Counted from the stretch's first letter, positions 1 to 8,694 are shown. The stretch: DNA of 64,000 bases from Algoriphagus terrigena DSM 22685 (GCF_000429445.1 NZ_AUBW01000020.1:62001-126000), one strand, 5' to 3'. The notes: a model not told the origin generated them from the sequence alone. Made by a program: numbers and translations.

Positions 1-15
1 ATCCAATAATTAATC

Positions 16-327
16 ATGATCGAACTGACCGAAGATACCCTGCAGGAGCTGGTAGCTCAGCATGACAATGTAGTCGTGCAGTACTCTGCCGGCTGGTGTG
101 GCAACTGCCGAATCATGAAGCCCAAGTTCAAAAGACTGGCTGGCGAAAATGCCAATGCGGTCTTTGTGCTGGTGGATGCTGAGAAATTTCCCAATTCCAG
201 AAAATTGGCTCAGGTAAACAACCTGCCGACTTTCGCTGCCTTCAAAGGTGGGTCTTTGCTCAATCAGATACAGACCAACAAAGAAGATCAACTCAAAGCG
301 CTGATTCATGAAGTTGCCGGTAATTAA
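16..327 (+). CDS. Thioredoxin-family protein with CGNC active site
   Basis: A 103-residue single-domain thioredoxin fold. The redox motif is W27-C28-G29-N30-C31 and the family cis-proline is P71 in NNLPT. There is no signal peptide, so it should act in the cytoplasm as a disulfide reductase. CGNC in place of the classical CGPC should shift the redox potential. In Bacteroidota, genes of this type commonly sit between a peroxiredoxin and a DUF6952 gene. The DUF6952 gene is present here and overlaps this one by 20 bp; whatever lies upstream is outside the window. A role as electron donor to a peroxiredoxin is therefore plausible but inferred. The ATG at 16 is the only start giving a full N-terminal beta strand. 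Confidence 0.88.
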   Translation: MIELTEDTLQELVAQHDNVVVQYSAGWCGNCRIMKPKFKRLAGENANAVFVLVDAEKFPNSRKLAQVNNLPTFAAFKGGSLLNQIQTNKEDQLKALIHEVAGN

Positions 328-556
328 GACCATTCAGAAGACCTGCACTCCAGAGCAGATCGAGACGGCTTTGGCAGTGTTGGAAAACATCTCAGAGGCC
401 CCTTCGCTGAAGGAGCCGGAGATCGATGTGATCGGAGAACTGATCTCCAATCTCTGCGGAGCGCTGGAAGTGCATGAGATGATCGCCGGTGGAATGACTG
501 AAAAAGATGCCGGAAATGCCTTTATGAAAAAAGTGCTCGGCTCGATCGACAGATAA
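308..556 (+). CDS. DUF6952 family small protein
   Basis: An 82-residue soluble, helical protein with no signal peptide or membrane segment. I recognise it as the small partner that follows thioredoxin-like genes in Bacteroidota (DUF6952); its biochemical function is not known to me. It contains two cysteines, in KTCTPEQ near the start and SNLCGAL in the middle, which is compatible with a redox partner role but does not prove one. Its start overlaps the end of the thioredoxin gene by 20 bp, so the two are probably translationally coupled. A terminator hairpin follows about 30 bp after the stop. Confidence 0.75.
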   Translation: MKLPVIKTIQKTCTPEQIETALAVLENISEAPSLKEPEIDVIGELISNLCGALEVHEMIAGGMTEKDAGNAFMKKVLGSIDR

Positions 557-586
557 TAAAATAGTATTTAGGGTTTATTGAAGTGG

Positions 587-619
587 AAAAGGAATCTCGT
601 TTGGGATTCCTTTTTTTTT
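587..619 (+). terminator. Intrinsic terminator after thioredoxin/DUF6952 pair
   Basis: A 10-bp stem, AAAAGGAATC at 587-596 pairing with GATTCCTTTT at 605-614, has an 8-nt loop and runs into a T tract to 619. It lies between the plus-strand pair and the convergent bestrophin gene. The plus-strand T run is the longer, so it mainly ends the plus-strand transcript. Confidence 0.75.
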
Positions 620-642
620 GTGGGTTGGCCGGGTATCAGAGT

Positions 643-1527
643 TTAGCCCAAAATCTCGCCGACATGCCGCTGGATATTTTCCGACATTTTCCCCATCGGA
701 AGATCATTTTCATCGCTTCCAAAAGGTTCTTCAATCTCCTCGGCAATAAGCTCCAAACTGGCCAATACATAGAAGACAAACGCAACAATCGGCGCTGCGA
801 AATATCCAAGAAGATAAGCGTAGCCGATCGGAAGCGAGAGCGTGTAGAGCATGATGAATTTTTTGATAAACGAGCTGTAGCTGTAAGGGATCGGGGTGTT
901 TTTGATCCGCTCGCAAGCACCACAAATATCCGTGAGTGCGGATATTTCCCCATTCAAGACAATCAGTTGGTCGCCGGTGATTTTTCCTCCTTTGTAGAGC
1001 AGATTGATCTTGGCAAACAGGCCTTTGGCAACCTGATTCGGAACATGCTTTTCCGCGTCGACTTTGGCTGGGAGCCCCTCGATCTCTCCGTCGTGGAGGC
1101 TGTATTCAGTCTGCTTGGACTGGAGATGGTCTTTCAGGCAAAAGGCATAAATCGGAATGGCCCGACGGAAAAATGTTCTCACTTCCTCTTCTGAAGGATC
1201 AGTCATACCGGCGATCTTGATTGCTAAGTTTCGGCTGTTGTTGACGAGTTGGCCCCAGAGTTTTCTCCCTTCCCACCAGCGGTCGTAGGCGGTGTTGGTA
1301 CGGAATACGAGCAGCATCGATATGACGAAACTGAGCAGACTGTGCATTTGGGGCAGATTCCTTATCCAACTGTCAGCCGAAACTTCTAAATAATTGATCT
1401 CTAAATAGACTATTCCAACTGAGTAAGCGATAAGCAGCAAAATCAAAGGCGCCAGCTTATTCAGAGTGTCTGATTTGGTGACTAAAAAAAGAAATTGTAA
1501 CCAGTCTTTGTTGTCGTAAACCTTCAT
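643..1527 (-). CDS. Bestrophin-family ion channel (UPF0187/RFP-TM)
   Basis: A 294-residue membrane protein of the bacterial bestrophin-like family. N-terminal hydrophobic helices (about residues 25-50 and 62-76) are followed by the family segment LVFRTNTAYDRWWEGRKLWG near residue 80. Further hydrophobic segments follow around 225-260, then an acidic stretch with EEIEEPFG in the C-terminal part. Bacterial homologues form pentameric cation or anion channels in the inner membrane; selectivity cannot be read from sequence alone. It lies 82 bp downstream of coaE on the same strand and may have its own promoter. Length and motif order are normal for the family. Confidence 0.87.
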   Translation of the reverse strand: MKVYDNKDWLQFLFLVTKSDTLNKLAPLILLLIAYSVGIVYLEINYLEVSADSWIRNLPQMHSLLSFVISMLLVFRTNTAYDRWWEGRKLWGQLVNNSRNLAIKIAGMTDPSEEEVRTFFRRAIPIYAFCLKDHLQSKQTEYSLHDGEIEGLPAKVDAEKHVPNQVAKGLFAKINLLYKGGKITGDQLIVLNGEISALTDICGACERIKNTPIPYSYSSFIKKFIMLYTLSLPIGYAYLLGYFAAPIVAFVFYVLASLELIAEEIEEPFGSDENDLPMGKMSENIQRHVGEILG

Positions 1528-1609
1528 AAGGGAAAGAGTAACTGATAAAAATAATGTTAGGAATTGGTAACCGCTTACGAGATACCGCCCTTTTTAAAAG
1601 AGGAATAAA

Positions 1610-2218
1610 TTAGATGATGTCTTCAGAGAGCGTCTTGTGGATAGCCAGTACTTGGGGGATTAGCAGTTTTGTATCCGTGTTTTTGACTACAAAATCTGCC
1701 AATTCGTTCTTCTCCTCATCAGGCATCTGCTGGTCGATGATATGGTTGATCTGCGCTTCGTCGCGGTGGGGATCACGCATGAGCGTGCGGGCGACGCGGA
1801 TCTTCAGCGGAGAGCTGACATTGATTACTTTGTCCAGCTCTTTGTTTGCACCGGTTTCGAAAAGTAAAGCAGCTTCTTTGAGCAGGTAGGGGCTATCTTG
1901 ATTTTCAGCCCATGTCTTGAAGTCCCTGCCCACGGCGGGATGAACCAGCGCATTGATTTGCTTTACTTTCTCAGGATCGGAAAAAACTTTCTCAGCCAAA
2001 TAAGCTCGGTTGACAGCGCCGTCAGCCAAATAGCTCTCGTCGCCAAAAGCTGAGCAGATTCCGGATTTTAGCGTTGGATCGTGGGCCATGAGCCATTTGG
2101 CCCGATCGTCTGAGCCATAGACCGGAATTCCCAATAGTTGGAATATTCTGCAGACCGTGGATTTTCCTGAGCCGATTCCCCCGGTGATTCCTATCCAAAG
2201 TGGCCTGCGACTACTCAT
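1610..2218 (-). CDS. coaE: Dephospho-CoA kinase
   Basis: A 202-residue P-loop kinase that phosphorylates the 3-prime hydroxyl of dephospho-CoA, the last step of coenzyme A synthesis. The Walker A motif GGIGSGKST spans about residues 13-21. The CoaE CoA-binding segment YLLKEAALLFETG is near residues 110-122, and the lid includes VARTLMRDP. The start overlaps the end of the upstream YbbR-domain gene by 8 bp, consistent with translational coupling as the last gene of the nusB-to-coaE operon. coaX, an earlier step of the same pathway, lies at 18844. Confidence 0.94.
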   Translation of the reverse strand: MSSRRPLWIGITGGIGSGKSTVCRIFQLLGIPVYGSDDRAKWLMAHDPTLKSGICSAFGDESYLADGAVNRAYLAEKVFSDPEKVKQINALVHPAVGRDFKTWAENQDSPYLLKEAALLFETGANKELDKVINVSSPLKIRVARTLMRDPHRDEAQINHIIDQQMPDEEKNELADFVVKNTDTKLLIPQVLAIHKTLSEDII

Positions 2219-3176
2219 ATTTCAACTTGACAAAAGCAGGATCGACCTTGATTTCTTTGATGTAGCTGGGGTTGGGCTTCACCACGATGGTGATGGTGCT
2301 GTCTTCCCGGTTTCTTTTCCCATAGTCCAAGACCGCCTCGAATTCCATGTCTTTCAATTCGGTCACCTTACTTCCATCTACCAGGTAGGTGGCCATCGGA
2401 GTCAGGTCTTCGTTTTCCAGCGTGACAGATTTTGGAAAATTGACCTTTCTCACCTTTAGGCGTTTGTTTCCCTCCAGAAACTGGATCACCGCAAAATTCA
2501 CCTCGATGTTCTCGTCCTGAAGAGTGAGGATGTCGGCGAGTTCCTCTTGGATTTGAAGGGGGACGGATTTGTTGAAGTTTTCACTGATCCGGGCTTCATC
2601 CAGCGAAACCGTGAACTTGCCGCCGAAGCTGTCGAGCAAGGAAGACGGGCCGATCAGCGTCACTTGGCTTGGACTGAAAGTGATTTCTCCTTCGATCTCC
2701 ACATTCTTTGCGAGGGTGAAGCTGGTTGAGTCCAAGACTGGATCCAGTTTTCTGGTCTCGATCTGATCGATGTGGTAGGGGATCGAATCCTTCAGCATCC
2801 CGATCAGCGTGGTCGGGGTGATAAAGTCGCCCAAAGGCCGCTTCAGATCCGAAGTGAGGATGAAACTTTTTGACGATGGCTCGACGAGGTTAATGACAAA
2901 GGGGGGCTCGTTGAGCTTGAAGTATTTGCGAAGCAGATCCCATCCATTACCGGAAATCTGGATCGGTACGCTTTGTGGAAGTGGCTGCACCGCCATGTAT
3001 TCGGCCTTGTCGTAATCCCATTGGATTGGGTAGTCTACAATAGTGGTGTAGTTGTCCTTGTTGAGGGCATTTAAAATCCAAAAAGTGGTAGCCGCCGCGA
3101 TGCAGAGGACTACCACTTTTAGATTTGAGAGTTTTTTGGAAGAAATCCTTCCGGAGGATTTTTTAGGTTCCGGCAA
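2211..3176 (-). CDS. YbbR/CdaR-like domain protein
   Basis: A 321-residue membrane-anchored protein. A basic N-terminus is followed by one membrane helix (about residues 22-40, VVVLCIAAATTFWILNAL). The rest is an extracytoplasmic region of repeated beta-rich YbbR-type domains, with phrases such as PLQIQEELADI and FTLAKNVEIEGEI typical of the fold. In Firmicutes, YbbR/CdaR regulates a diadenylate cyclase. No cyclase gene is adjacent here, so that link does not transfer automatically. Its place between yajC and coaE is a recurrent Bacteroidota arrangement. It begins 8 bp after yajC ends and overlaps coaE by 8 bp. Confidence 0.85.
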   Translation of the reverse strand: MPEPKKSSGRISSKKLSNLKVVVLCIAAATTFWILNALNKDNYTTIVDYPIQWDYDKAEYMAVQPLPQSVPIQISGNGWDLLRKYFKLNEPPFVINLVEPSSKSFILTSDLKRPLGDFITPTTLIGMLKDSIPYHIDQIETRKLDPVLDSTSFTLAKNVEIEGEITFSPSQVTLIGPSSLLDSFGGKFTVSLDEARISENFNKSVPLQIQEELADILTLQDENIEVNFAVIQFLEGNKRLKVRKVNFPKSVTLENEDLTPMATYLVDGSKVTELKDMEFEAVLDYGKRNREDSTITIVVKPNPSYIKEIKVDPAFVKLKYE

Positions 3177-3184
3177 AGCTCAAT

Positions 3185-3502
3185 TTATTTGGATGGGTTA
3201 GATTTCTTGGAGAAGTCTAGGGAGATAGCGGATTTCTCGACGGTCACTTTGAACCCACGATCCAGCTCGAGCTGGACAGTGTCTCCGTCTACGCTGTAGA
3301 CTTTTCCGTGAAGGCCGCCGATGGTCACGACATCCTCTCCTTTTTTGATTTCCTCAATGAATTTTTTGGTTTCCTTTTGTTTTTTCTGCTGCGGTCTGAT
3401 CATGAAGAAATACATGATCAAGATGATGGATCCGAATAGAAAAACCTGTCCAAGGATCCCTCCGCCACCAACTGCGGCCTGTGCTAATACGGTATTGATC
3501 AT
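3185..3502 (-). CDS. yajC: Preprotein translocase accessory subunit YajC
   Basis: A 105-residue protein with one N-terminal membrane helix (about residues 17-37, LFGSIILIMYFFMIRPQ), followed by the charged family signature RPQQKKQKE and the core FIEEIKKGEDVVTIGGLHGKV. YajC associates with SecDF and the Sec channel in the inner membrane. The gene lies 2 bp after the DUF1573 gene and 8 bp before the YbbR gene, inside a tightly packed minus-strand operon. Confidence 0.94.
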   Translation of the reverse strand: MINTVLAQAAVGGGGILGQVFLFGSIILIMYFFMIRPQQKKQKETKKFIEEIKKGEDVVTIGGLHGKVYSVDGDTVQLELDRGFKVTVEKSAISLDFSKKSNPSK

Positions 3503-3504
3503 GA

Positions 3505-4041
3505 TTATTTTTTCAAAGGACCAGCAGGAGCTGCAGCGCCGGCTAATTTAGGAGTTACTGAGCCCTTCATTCTCAATCGGGTCACGGTTGGGTTGGTGTT
3601 TGCCTGAATAGTCACTGTCGGAGCCTGGGCGCCGGATTTTGCAGTAGAGTTGAAGACCACTTTTACCATTCCTTTTTCCCCTGGATTGACTGGAGTCTTG
3701 GTCCACTCTGGGCTGGTACAGCCGCAAGAAGCAGTAATGTTGGAGATCACCAGTGGCGATTGGCCGTTGTTGGTGAAATTGAACACGTGCTCCACGACTT
3801 GACCTTCATTGATCGTTCCGAAATCGTACTCCATTTCGGCAAATTCGAACCCGCCGAGTGAACTTGGATCAGCCGGAGTTGCAGATTGGGCGTTGACAGG
3901 AGTCACAGCAGTATTGCTGGATTCCAGTTGCGCGATTTTGTCCTCTAGAGCCTGAATTTTAGCTGCGTTGTCGTCTTTCTGCGTGCAGGAGCTAGCCAAA
4001 ACCAACGCCAGTGCGAATGCGCTTAGCAATTTGATTTTCAT
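3505..4041 (-). CDS. DUF1573 lipoprotein
   Basis: A 178-residue predicted lipoprotein. It has a hydrophobic signal ending in the lipobox LASSC with Cys19, then a short heptad-like region (IQALEDKIAQLES). An immunoglobulin-like DUF1573 domain covers about residues 65-165, with the family phrases FEFAEMEYDFGTI, VVEHVFNFTNNG and ITASCGCTSPEW. DUF1573 proteins are numerous in Bacteroidota; no reaction is assigned. Its place between ytxH and yajC is typical of the phylum and suggests an envelope role. Confidence 0.88.
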   Translation of the reverse strand: MKIKLLSAFALALVLASSCTQKDDNAAKIQALEDKIAQLESSNTAVTPVNAQSATPADPSSLGGFEFAEMEYDFGTINEGQVVEHVFNFTNNGQSPLVISNITASCGCTSPEWTKTPVNPGEKGMVKVVFNSTAKSGAQAPTVTIQANTNPTVTRLRMKGSVTPKLAGAAAPAGPLKK

Positions 4042-4042
4042 A

Positions 4043-4345
4043 TTAGTTATTACCTTGGTTAATTTGATCGATTAATTTATTGACATCATTCAGCAGGTTT
4101 TCTGCTTTGTTTTTCGCTTCGGAAATCACGCGTTTTCCTTCGGTTTTTGCCTCATTGAGGTGAAGTTCTTTGCCTTCTACCAGCTCATCGATGAGTTCTT
4201 CCAACTCCTTCTTATACTTGGAAAGCTTGAAAGAAAGTTTGTCGCGCGTATTTGCCCCGGTGTCAGGAGCAAACAGAATGCCCAGTGCGGCGCCTACTCC
4301 GGCACCGAGGGCAAATGCAAATAGAGTATTTGTGCTCTTGCTCAT
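4043..4345 (-). CDS. YtxH-domain membrane protein
   Basis: A 100-residue protein starting MSKSTNTLFAFALGAG. One glycine-rich membrane helix with the YtxH signature GAGVGAALGILFAPDTG (about residues 11-27) is followed by a charged, amphipathic helical tail. The frame is open 36 bp further upstream, but the ATG at 4345 sits 7 nt after the nusB stop and begins directly at the conserved domain, so I chose it. The function of YtxH proteins is not settled; they are often linked to envelope stress. Confidence 0.83.
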   Translation of the reverse strand: MSKSTNTLFAFALGAGVGAALGILFAPDTGANTRDKLSFKLSKYKKELEELIDELVEGKELHLNEAKTEGKRVISEAKNKAENLLNDVNKLIDQINQGNN

Positions 4346-4352
4346 AGTTTTC

Positions 4353-5537
4353 TTATTTGTTGTCCAGAAGTCCTCGACCACTCTTACGAATTTGGCCGCT
4401 TTCGGTTAGTTCTTTTGCCAAAACGTCCAACAATCCGTTCACAAACTGTTTGCTTTTCGGAGTACTGTAGGTTTTAGAGATATCAATGTACTCATTGATG
4501 CTCACTTTCACCGGTATGCTGGGGAAATGTTTCATCTCTGCAATGGCCATCGAAATGATAATTTTATCCGTATAGGCCAATCGATCAATGTCCCAGTTTT
4601 TGGTTTTTTGGGCGATCAGAGACCTGCTCAATGCGTCATTTTCGATGGTGAAGTTAAAGATATTTTGAAAAAACTCCTTATCCTCCTCCCAGTTGATAGC
4701 GATCTCAGGCATTTGATCTCCCTCTGATTCTTCCGATCCGACAGCGTTTTTCAACACCTTAGAGGCGAGGCTTCTGACGACTGCTTTATTCTCGGTCCAG
4801 TTCAGATCTTTTTCTGAAAAGTACGTGAGGATGACGTCGTTTTTGAAGATCACTTTTTTCAGAAGATCATCGACCGCCTCAAAATCCTGCTCTATCGTCG
4901 GCTCAGCCAGGTTGACATATTCCTGATAGGTCTCAGAAGTCTTGATGTAATCCCGAAACCACTCTTTGATCTCCAGCTCGATATCGTCCAGATTGACATT
5001 GTTTCTAGCAATGGCGGCCCGATAAGGCTGGGACTCCCGGATATTTCTGAGTACCTGGTTATTTGCCAGATTTAGCTCGTTGCTGAAAGCCACCGGGTTG
5101 TCTCCGGCGAGTCTTTTCTTTTTTTCAATGTCCTTTTCGACATGCTTTGCAAATGCCTGGAGCAGTTCGATTGCCAGCAGGTAGAGCTGTGGAATCCGCT
5201 CGGCAGAAGCGACCATATTTCGCAACATGAAGTCGTGGTCCTTTTCATTCGCAGCGCGGACTTGCTTAAGCGCCTGAAGTACCACCTGTTTGATCTTTGT
5301 CTTTGCTTCAGACGATTTCAGCAGGCTCTCATTTTCCAGGTTTTGGTCGAAAAGCTTTACAGCCTCCTCCGCATCCCGGGTGAGTGCAGGTTTGTCCTGT
5401 ACTTCCATGCTGTTGAGATCTGGCAAAAAAGACTCCCGGATGAAGTCTCTGGCAATATTAAGATTAGATCCTTTGCATTGTTCAAAAGCATAGAGATTCT
5501 GAAATGCCTTGACTCTGAGGATTCTTCTGTTTAGCAT
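4353..5537 (-). CDS. nusB: Transcription antitermination factor NusB, long form
   Basis: A 394-residue protein. The C-terminal 140 residues carry the NusB fold, ending in RLAYTDKIIISMAIAEM, IPVKVSINEYIDISKTYS and SKQFVNGLLDVLAKEL. The N-terminal ~250 residues are an extra helical region that also starts NusB-like (MLNRRILRVKAFQNLYAFEQ), so the domain looks split or expanded by an insertion. NusB binds boxA RNA with NusE/S10 in rRNA antitermination. The ATG at 5537 is preferred because the conserved RILRVKAFQNLYA begins there; the upstream 25 codons look non-coding. First gene of the operon running to coaE. Confidence 0.9.
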   Translation of the reverse strand: MLNRRILRVKAFQNLYAFEQCKGSNLNIARDFIRESFLPDLNSMEVQDKPALTRDAEEAVKLFDQNLENESLLKSSEAKTKIKQVVLQALKQVRAANEKDHDFMLRNMVASAERIPQLYLLAIELLQAFAKHVEKDIEKKKRLAGDNPVAFSNELNLANNQVLRNIRESQPYRAAIARNNVNLDDIELEIKEWFRDYIKTSETYQEYVNLAEPTIEQDFEAVDDLLKKVIFKNDVILTYFSEKDLNWTENKAVVRSLASKVLKNAVGSEESEGDQMPEIAINWEEDKEFFQNIFNFTIENDALSRSLIAQKTKNWDIDRLAYTDKIIISMAIAEMKHFPSIPVKVSINEYIDISKTYSTPKSKQFVNGLLDVLAKELTESGQIRKSGRGLLDNK

Positions 5538-5605
5538 ATAGGTTGTAAAAGAGCCGTAAATATAGGGAATTTGGATGGGGTATAGCCATTTGCTCCAAGA
5601 CAAAA

Positions 5606-5635
5606 AAACCACCGAAAGACTGTTTCCGGTGGTTT
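5606..5635 (-). terminator. Terminator of leucine dehydrogenase gene
   Basis: A 9-bp stem, AAACCACCG at 5606-5614 with CGGTGGTTT at 5627-5635, has a 12-nt loop. Read on the minus strand it is followed by a run of seven T. It separates the leucine dehydrogenase gene from the nusB operon. Confidence 0.8.
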
Positions 5636-5656
5636 TGAGGATGGAAGACGTGTTCT

Positions 5657-6757
5657 TTAGAAAGGAAGCTTCAGCCTTCCGATCGCTTCAATCCGTGCTT
5701 TCGCCACTGCGATAGCGGCCTGCTGAGCAGGAATGTTTTCTTTTTCGGATTTTTCCAAGATGGTCAGACAGGTGTCGTAGATCTTCTCTGTCTGCGCAAA
5801 AACGGTTTCCTTTTGATAATCTCCGTAATATTCCGCGCCCACATTGATCACTCCGCCGGCGTTGATCAGAAAATCCGGCGCATAGACGATGCCTCTGTCC
5901 ATGAGGATTTTTCCGTGCTTGGCTTCATCTTTCAGCTGGTTATTTGCCCCGCCGGCTACGACTGCACATTTCAAGCGGTCGATGGTCTGATCGTTGATCG
6001 TCGCGCCAAGGGCGCAAGGAGCGTAGATATCCATCGGAAGATCGTAGATGACGCTTGGGTCGACCACGGTTGCTCCTGTTGCTTTCGCGACTTCCCGCAG
6101 TTTGTCTTCGAAGATGTCTGTGATCAGGATCTCAGCTCCTTCTTTGACCAGGTAGTCGATCAGGTATTTACCAACTTGTCCGACTCCTTGGACGCCTATT
6201 CTTTTTCCGTTGAGTGAATCCGAACCGAAGGCCTTTTTAGCAGCAGCTTTGATACCCATATACACGCCAAATGCTGTGACGGGAGAGGGATCTCCTGCCC
6301 CGCCTTTGATTTGCGGGAGGCCTGTCACGTGTCGTGTTTCTCTGGAGATGTATTCCATGTCGGATGTCTTCATGTTGACGTCCTCTGCGGTGACGTATCG
6401 TCCCCCGAGACTCTCCACAAACCGCCCGAATCTTCTCAGAAATGCTTCATTCTTAAGTTTGGGATCGCCGATGATGACTGCCTTGCCGCCGCCAAGATTG
6501 AGTCCGGCCAGTGCATTTTTGAAAGTCATACCGCGTGAAAGTCGCAACACGTCGGTAATAGCCTCCTCTTCAGAAGCGTAAGGCCACATGCGCGTGCCAC
6601 CCAAAGCTGGGCCAAGTACGGTATTATGAATGCCAATGAGGGCTTTTAAGCCAGTGGCTTGGTCATGACATACCACGAGTTGCTCGTGATCCATGGTGCT
6701 GATCTGCCCAAAAATGGAGCCTTCCCGCACTGTTTCGGTTGCATTAATCTCTAACAT
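5657..6757 (-). CDS. Leucine dehydrogenase (Glu/Leu/Phe/Val dehydrogenase family)
   Basis: A 366-residue NAD-dependent amino-acid dehydrogenase that reversibly deaminates branched-chain amino acids to 2-oxo acids. The substrate domain has GGTRMWPYAS and LGGGKAVIIGDP, the latter with the catalytic lysine near residue 90. The Rossmann domain has GVQGVGQVGKYL near residues 188-199. Length and the short N-terminus match leucine/valine dehydrogenases rather than glutamate dehydrogenases. In Bacteroidota this enzyme feeds branched-chain fatty-acid primers and leucine catabolism (inference). It is monocistronic, with a candidate promoter upstream and a terminator downstream. Confidence 0.9.
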   Translation of the reverse strand: MLEINATETVREGSIFGQISTMDHEQLVVCHDQATGLKALIGIHNTVLGPALGGTRMWPYASEEEAITDVLRLSRGMTFKNALAGLNLGGGKAVIIGDPKLKNEAFLRRFGRFVESLGGRYVTAEDVNMKTSDMEYISRETRHVTGLPQIKGGAGDPSPVTAFGVYMGIKAAAKKAFGSDSLNGKRIGVQGVGQVGKYLIDYLVKEGAEILITDIFEDKLREVAKATGATVVDPSVIYDLPMDIYAPCALGATINDQTIDRLKCAVVAGGANNQLKDEAKHGKILMDRGIVYAPDFLINAGGVINVGAEYYGDYQKETVFAQTEKIYDTCLTILEKSEKENIPAQQAAIAVAKARIEAIGRLKLPF

Positions 6758-6818
6758 GTGAACTTAGCTTTTTAGAATACGTTATATTTGGGTTGTTGCC
6801 TTCGGAAAAAGGCTGATA

Positions 6819-6848
6819 CAAAATTAAATACTTTTATCAGCCAACAAA
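6819..6848 (-). promoter_or_regulatory. Candidate Bacteroidota-type promoter for leucine dehydrogenase
   Basis: On the minus strand, TTTG (6848-6845) is followed after 18 nt by TAATTTTG (6826-6819), an exact match to the Bacteroidota minus-7 consensus TAnnTTTG with a minus-33 TTTG. Transcription would start about 50-60 nt before the leucine dehydrogenase ATG. This is seen by eye only. On the plus strand the same gap holds TATATTTG at 6783-6790 without a convincing minus-33 element. Confidence 0.5.
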
Positions 6849-6903
6849 GGAATCGCTTCAGTAGTTTCTATAACTTTATATTCAAATAAATAGTTTTTAT
6901 TTC

Positions 6904-8694
6904 GTGAAGTCGCTTTGGAGAGTTAATAAGTATCTGTACAAATACAAGGGCTTGTTGTTGTTGGGGATAGTATTTACTGCGATCTCTAACATCTTCGTAA
7001 TTATCCCGGCGCAACTGGTAAGAATTGCGATAGATTATGTGGTGGCGAGTTTTGCTCTTTACCGCCCTTTGATGCAGGGAGGGATGGGGGATTTCGCCCG
7101 CGAAACTTTTTTAGAATATGTCTTCATTTTCGGGATTTTGATCTTGGTGATGGCGTTGCTGAGAGGCTTTTTCCTCTTCCTGATCCGTCAGACCATCATC
7201 ATCATGTCCCGAAAAGTCGAATACGACATGAAGAATGAGATTTTTGAGCACTATGAAAACCTCCCGCTGAGCTTTTACAGGAAGAATAGCACCGGTGATC
7301 TCATGGCTAGGATCACCGAAGACGTGAGCCGTGTGAGGATGTATCTTGGACCGGCTATTATGTACGGGCTTAACTTGTTACTATTATTTCCGCTGGTGAT
7401 TTTCTACATGATCTCGGTCAATCCGGAACTAACCCTATGGTCGCTCCTGCCCTTACCTATCCTCTCTGTGAGCATCTATTTTGTCAACAATCTGATTAAC
7501 GAACGCTCTGAGAAAATACAGCGAAGTCTGTCTGAGCTGAGCACGTTTGTACAGGAGGCATTTTCGGGCATCCGGGTTTTGAAGGCCTTCGTGAGGGAGG
7601 AAGATTCCGCAAGAGAATTTGCGATTGCAAGTGAAGTATACAAGGACAAATCCATTGAGCTCACGAAGGTGAATGCCTTGTTTTTTCCTTTGATCATGAC
7701 GTTGGTGGGTATCTCTACGATCATCACTGTCTATGTCGGCGGGATCATGGTGATCGAGGGGGAGATCGGCTATGGGGTGATCGCGGAGTTTATCCTGTAT
7801 GTCAACATCCTCACTTGGCCGGTGACTTCGCTCGGCTGGGTGACCAGTATCGTCCAGCGGGCAGCCGCCTCGCAAACCAGGATCAATGAGTTCATGGATA
7901 TCCAGAACGATCTGGTGACCACCGAAAATCTAGAAGCCGATATCAAGGGAGCAATTCAGGTGAAGGATCTGACTTTCGTGTATCCTGACTCGGGGATCAA
8001 GGCGCTGGATCAGGTTTCTTTTGAAATCAAGGCCGGACAAACACTCGGCATTATCGGGACCACCGGATCTGGAAAATCAACCATCGCCAACTTACTGATG
8101 CGGATGTATGACCCTAGCTCAGGACAGATTCTGATCGACGGACTGGATATCCGGCGGTACAATATTTCGAGCTTGAGAAGGCAAATTGGGTTTGTGCCGC
8201 AGGATGTGTTTCTTTTTTCTGATACGATTTCCAACAACATCGCTTTTGGTCTGGATCATGCCGATCAGACAGTGATCGAGCGCGCAGCCAAGGATGCCGA
8301 TGTGTACCAAAATATCGTCGATTTTCCGAAGGGCTTTGAAACCATGCTGGGAGAGCGGGGCATTACGCTGTCCGGCGGGCAAAAACAGCGGGTTTCGATT
8401 GCGCGGGCGATTGCAAAGGAGCCAAAAATCCTGATTTTGGATGACTGCCTGTCTGCAGTCGATACCAAAACGGAGAATTCCATCCTGACCGCGCTGAAGC
8501 GAATCATGGAAAACCGAACCTCTGTGATCATTTCCCATCGGGTTTCTTCCGCAAAGCTGGCTGACCAAATTATCGTCCTTGCTGATGGTAAGATCATCGA
8601 GCGCGGTGATCACGACTCTTTGATGAATCAGCGGGGCGTGTATGCGGATCTTTTTGAAAAACAGACGCAGTCGGGCGAGTCGGTAGAGAGTTGA
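6904..8694 (+). CDS. ABC exporter, fused membrane and ATPase domains
   Basis: A 596-residue half-transporter. Six membrane helices occupy about residues 15-320, and the ATPase domain the last 240 residues. It has Walker A GTTGSGKST, the Q-loop region RQIGFVPQDVFLF, signature LSGGQKQR, Walker B ILILDDCLSAVD and the switch ISHR, all intact. It belongs to the lipid/drug exporter (MsbA/MdlB-like) group and should act as a dimer in the inner membrane; substrate unknown. The start codon is GTG, with no better in-frame ATG before the first helix. It stands alone, divergent from leucine dehydrogenase. Confidence 0.9.
   Translation: MKSLWRVNKYLYKYKGLLLLGIVFTAISNIFVIIPAQLVRIAIDYVVASFALYRPLMQGGMGDFARETFLEYVFIFGILILVMALLRGFFLFLIRQTIIIMSRKVEYDMKNEIFEHYENLPLSFYRKNSTGDLMARITEDVSRVRMYLGPAIMYGLNLLLLFPLVIFYMISVNPELTLWSLLPLPILSVSIYFVNNLINERSEKIQRSLSELSTFVQEAFSGIRVLKAFVREEDSAREFAIASEVYKDKSIELTKVNALFFPLIMTLVGISTIITVYVGGIMVIEGEIGYGVIAEFILYVNILTWPVTSLGWVTSIVQRAAASQTRINEFMDIQNDLVTTENLEADIKGAIQVKDLTFVYPDSGIKALDQVSFEIKAGQTLGIIGTTGSGKSTIANLLMRMYDPSSGQILIDGLDIRRYNISSLRRQIGFVPQDVFLFSDTISNNIAFGLDHADQTVIERAAKDADVYQNIVDFPKGFETMLGERGITLSGGQKQRVSIARAIAKEPKILILDDCLSAVDTKTENSILTALKRIMENRTSVIISHRVSSAKLADQIIVLADGKIIERGDHDSLMNQRGVYADLFEKQTQSGESVES

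Noticed and set aside
583..1194. 203-codon plus-strand frame
   Set aside because: Antisense to the bestrophin gene and runs through the terminator hairpin; not a plausible protein.
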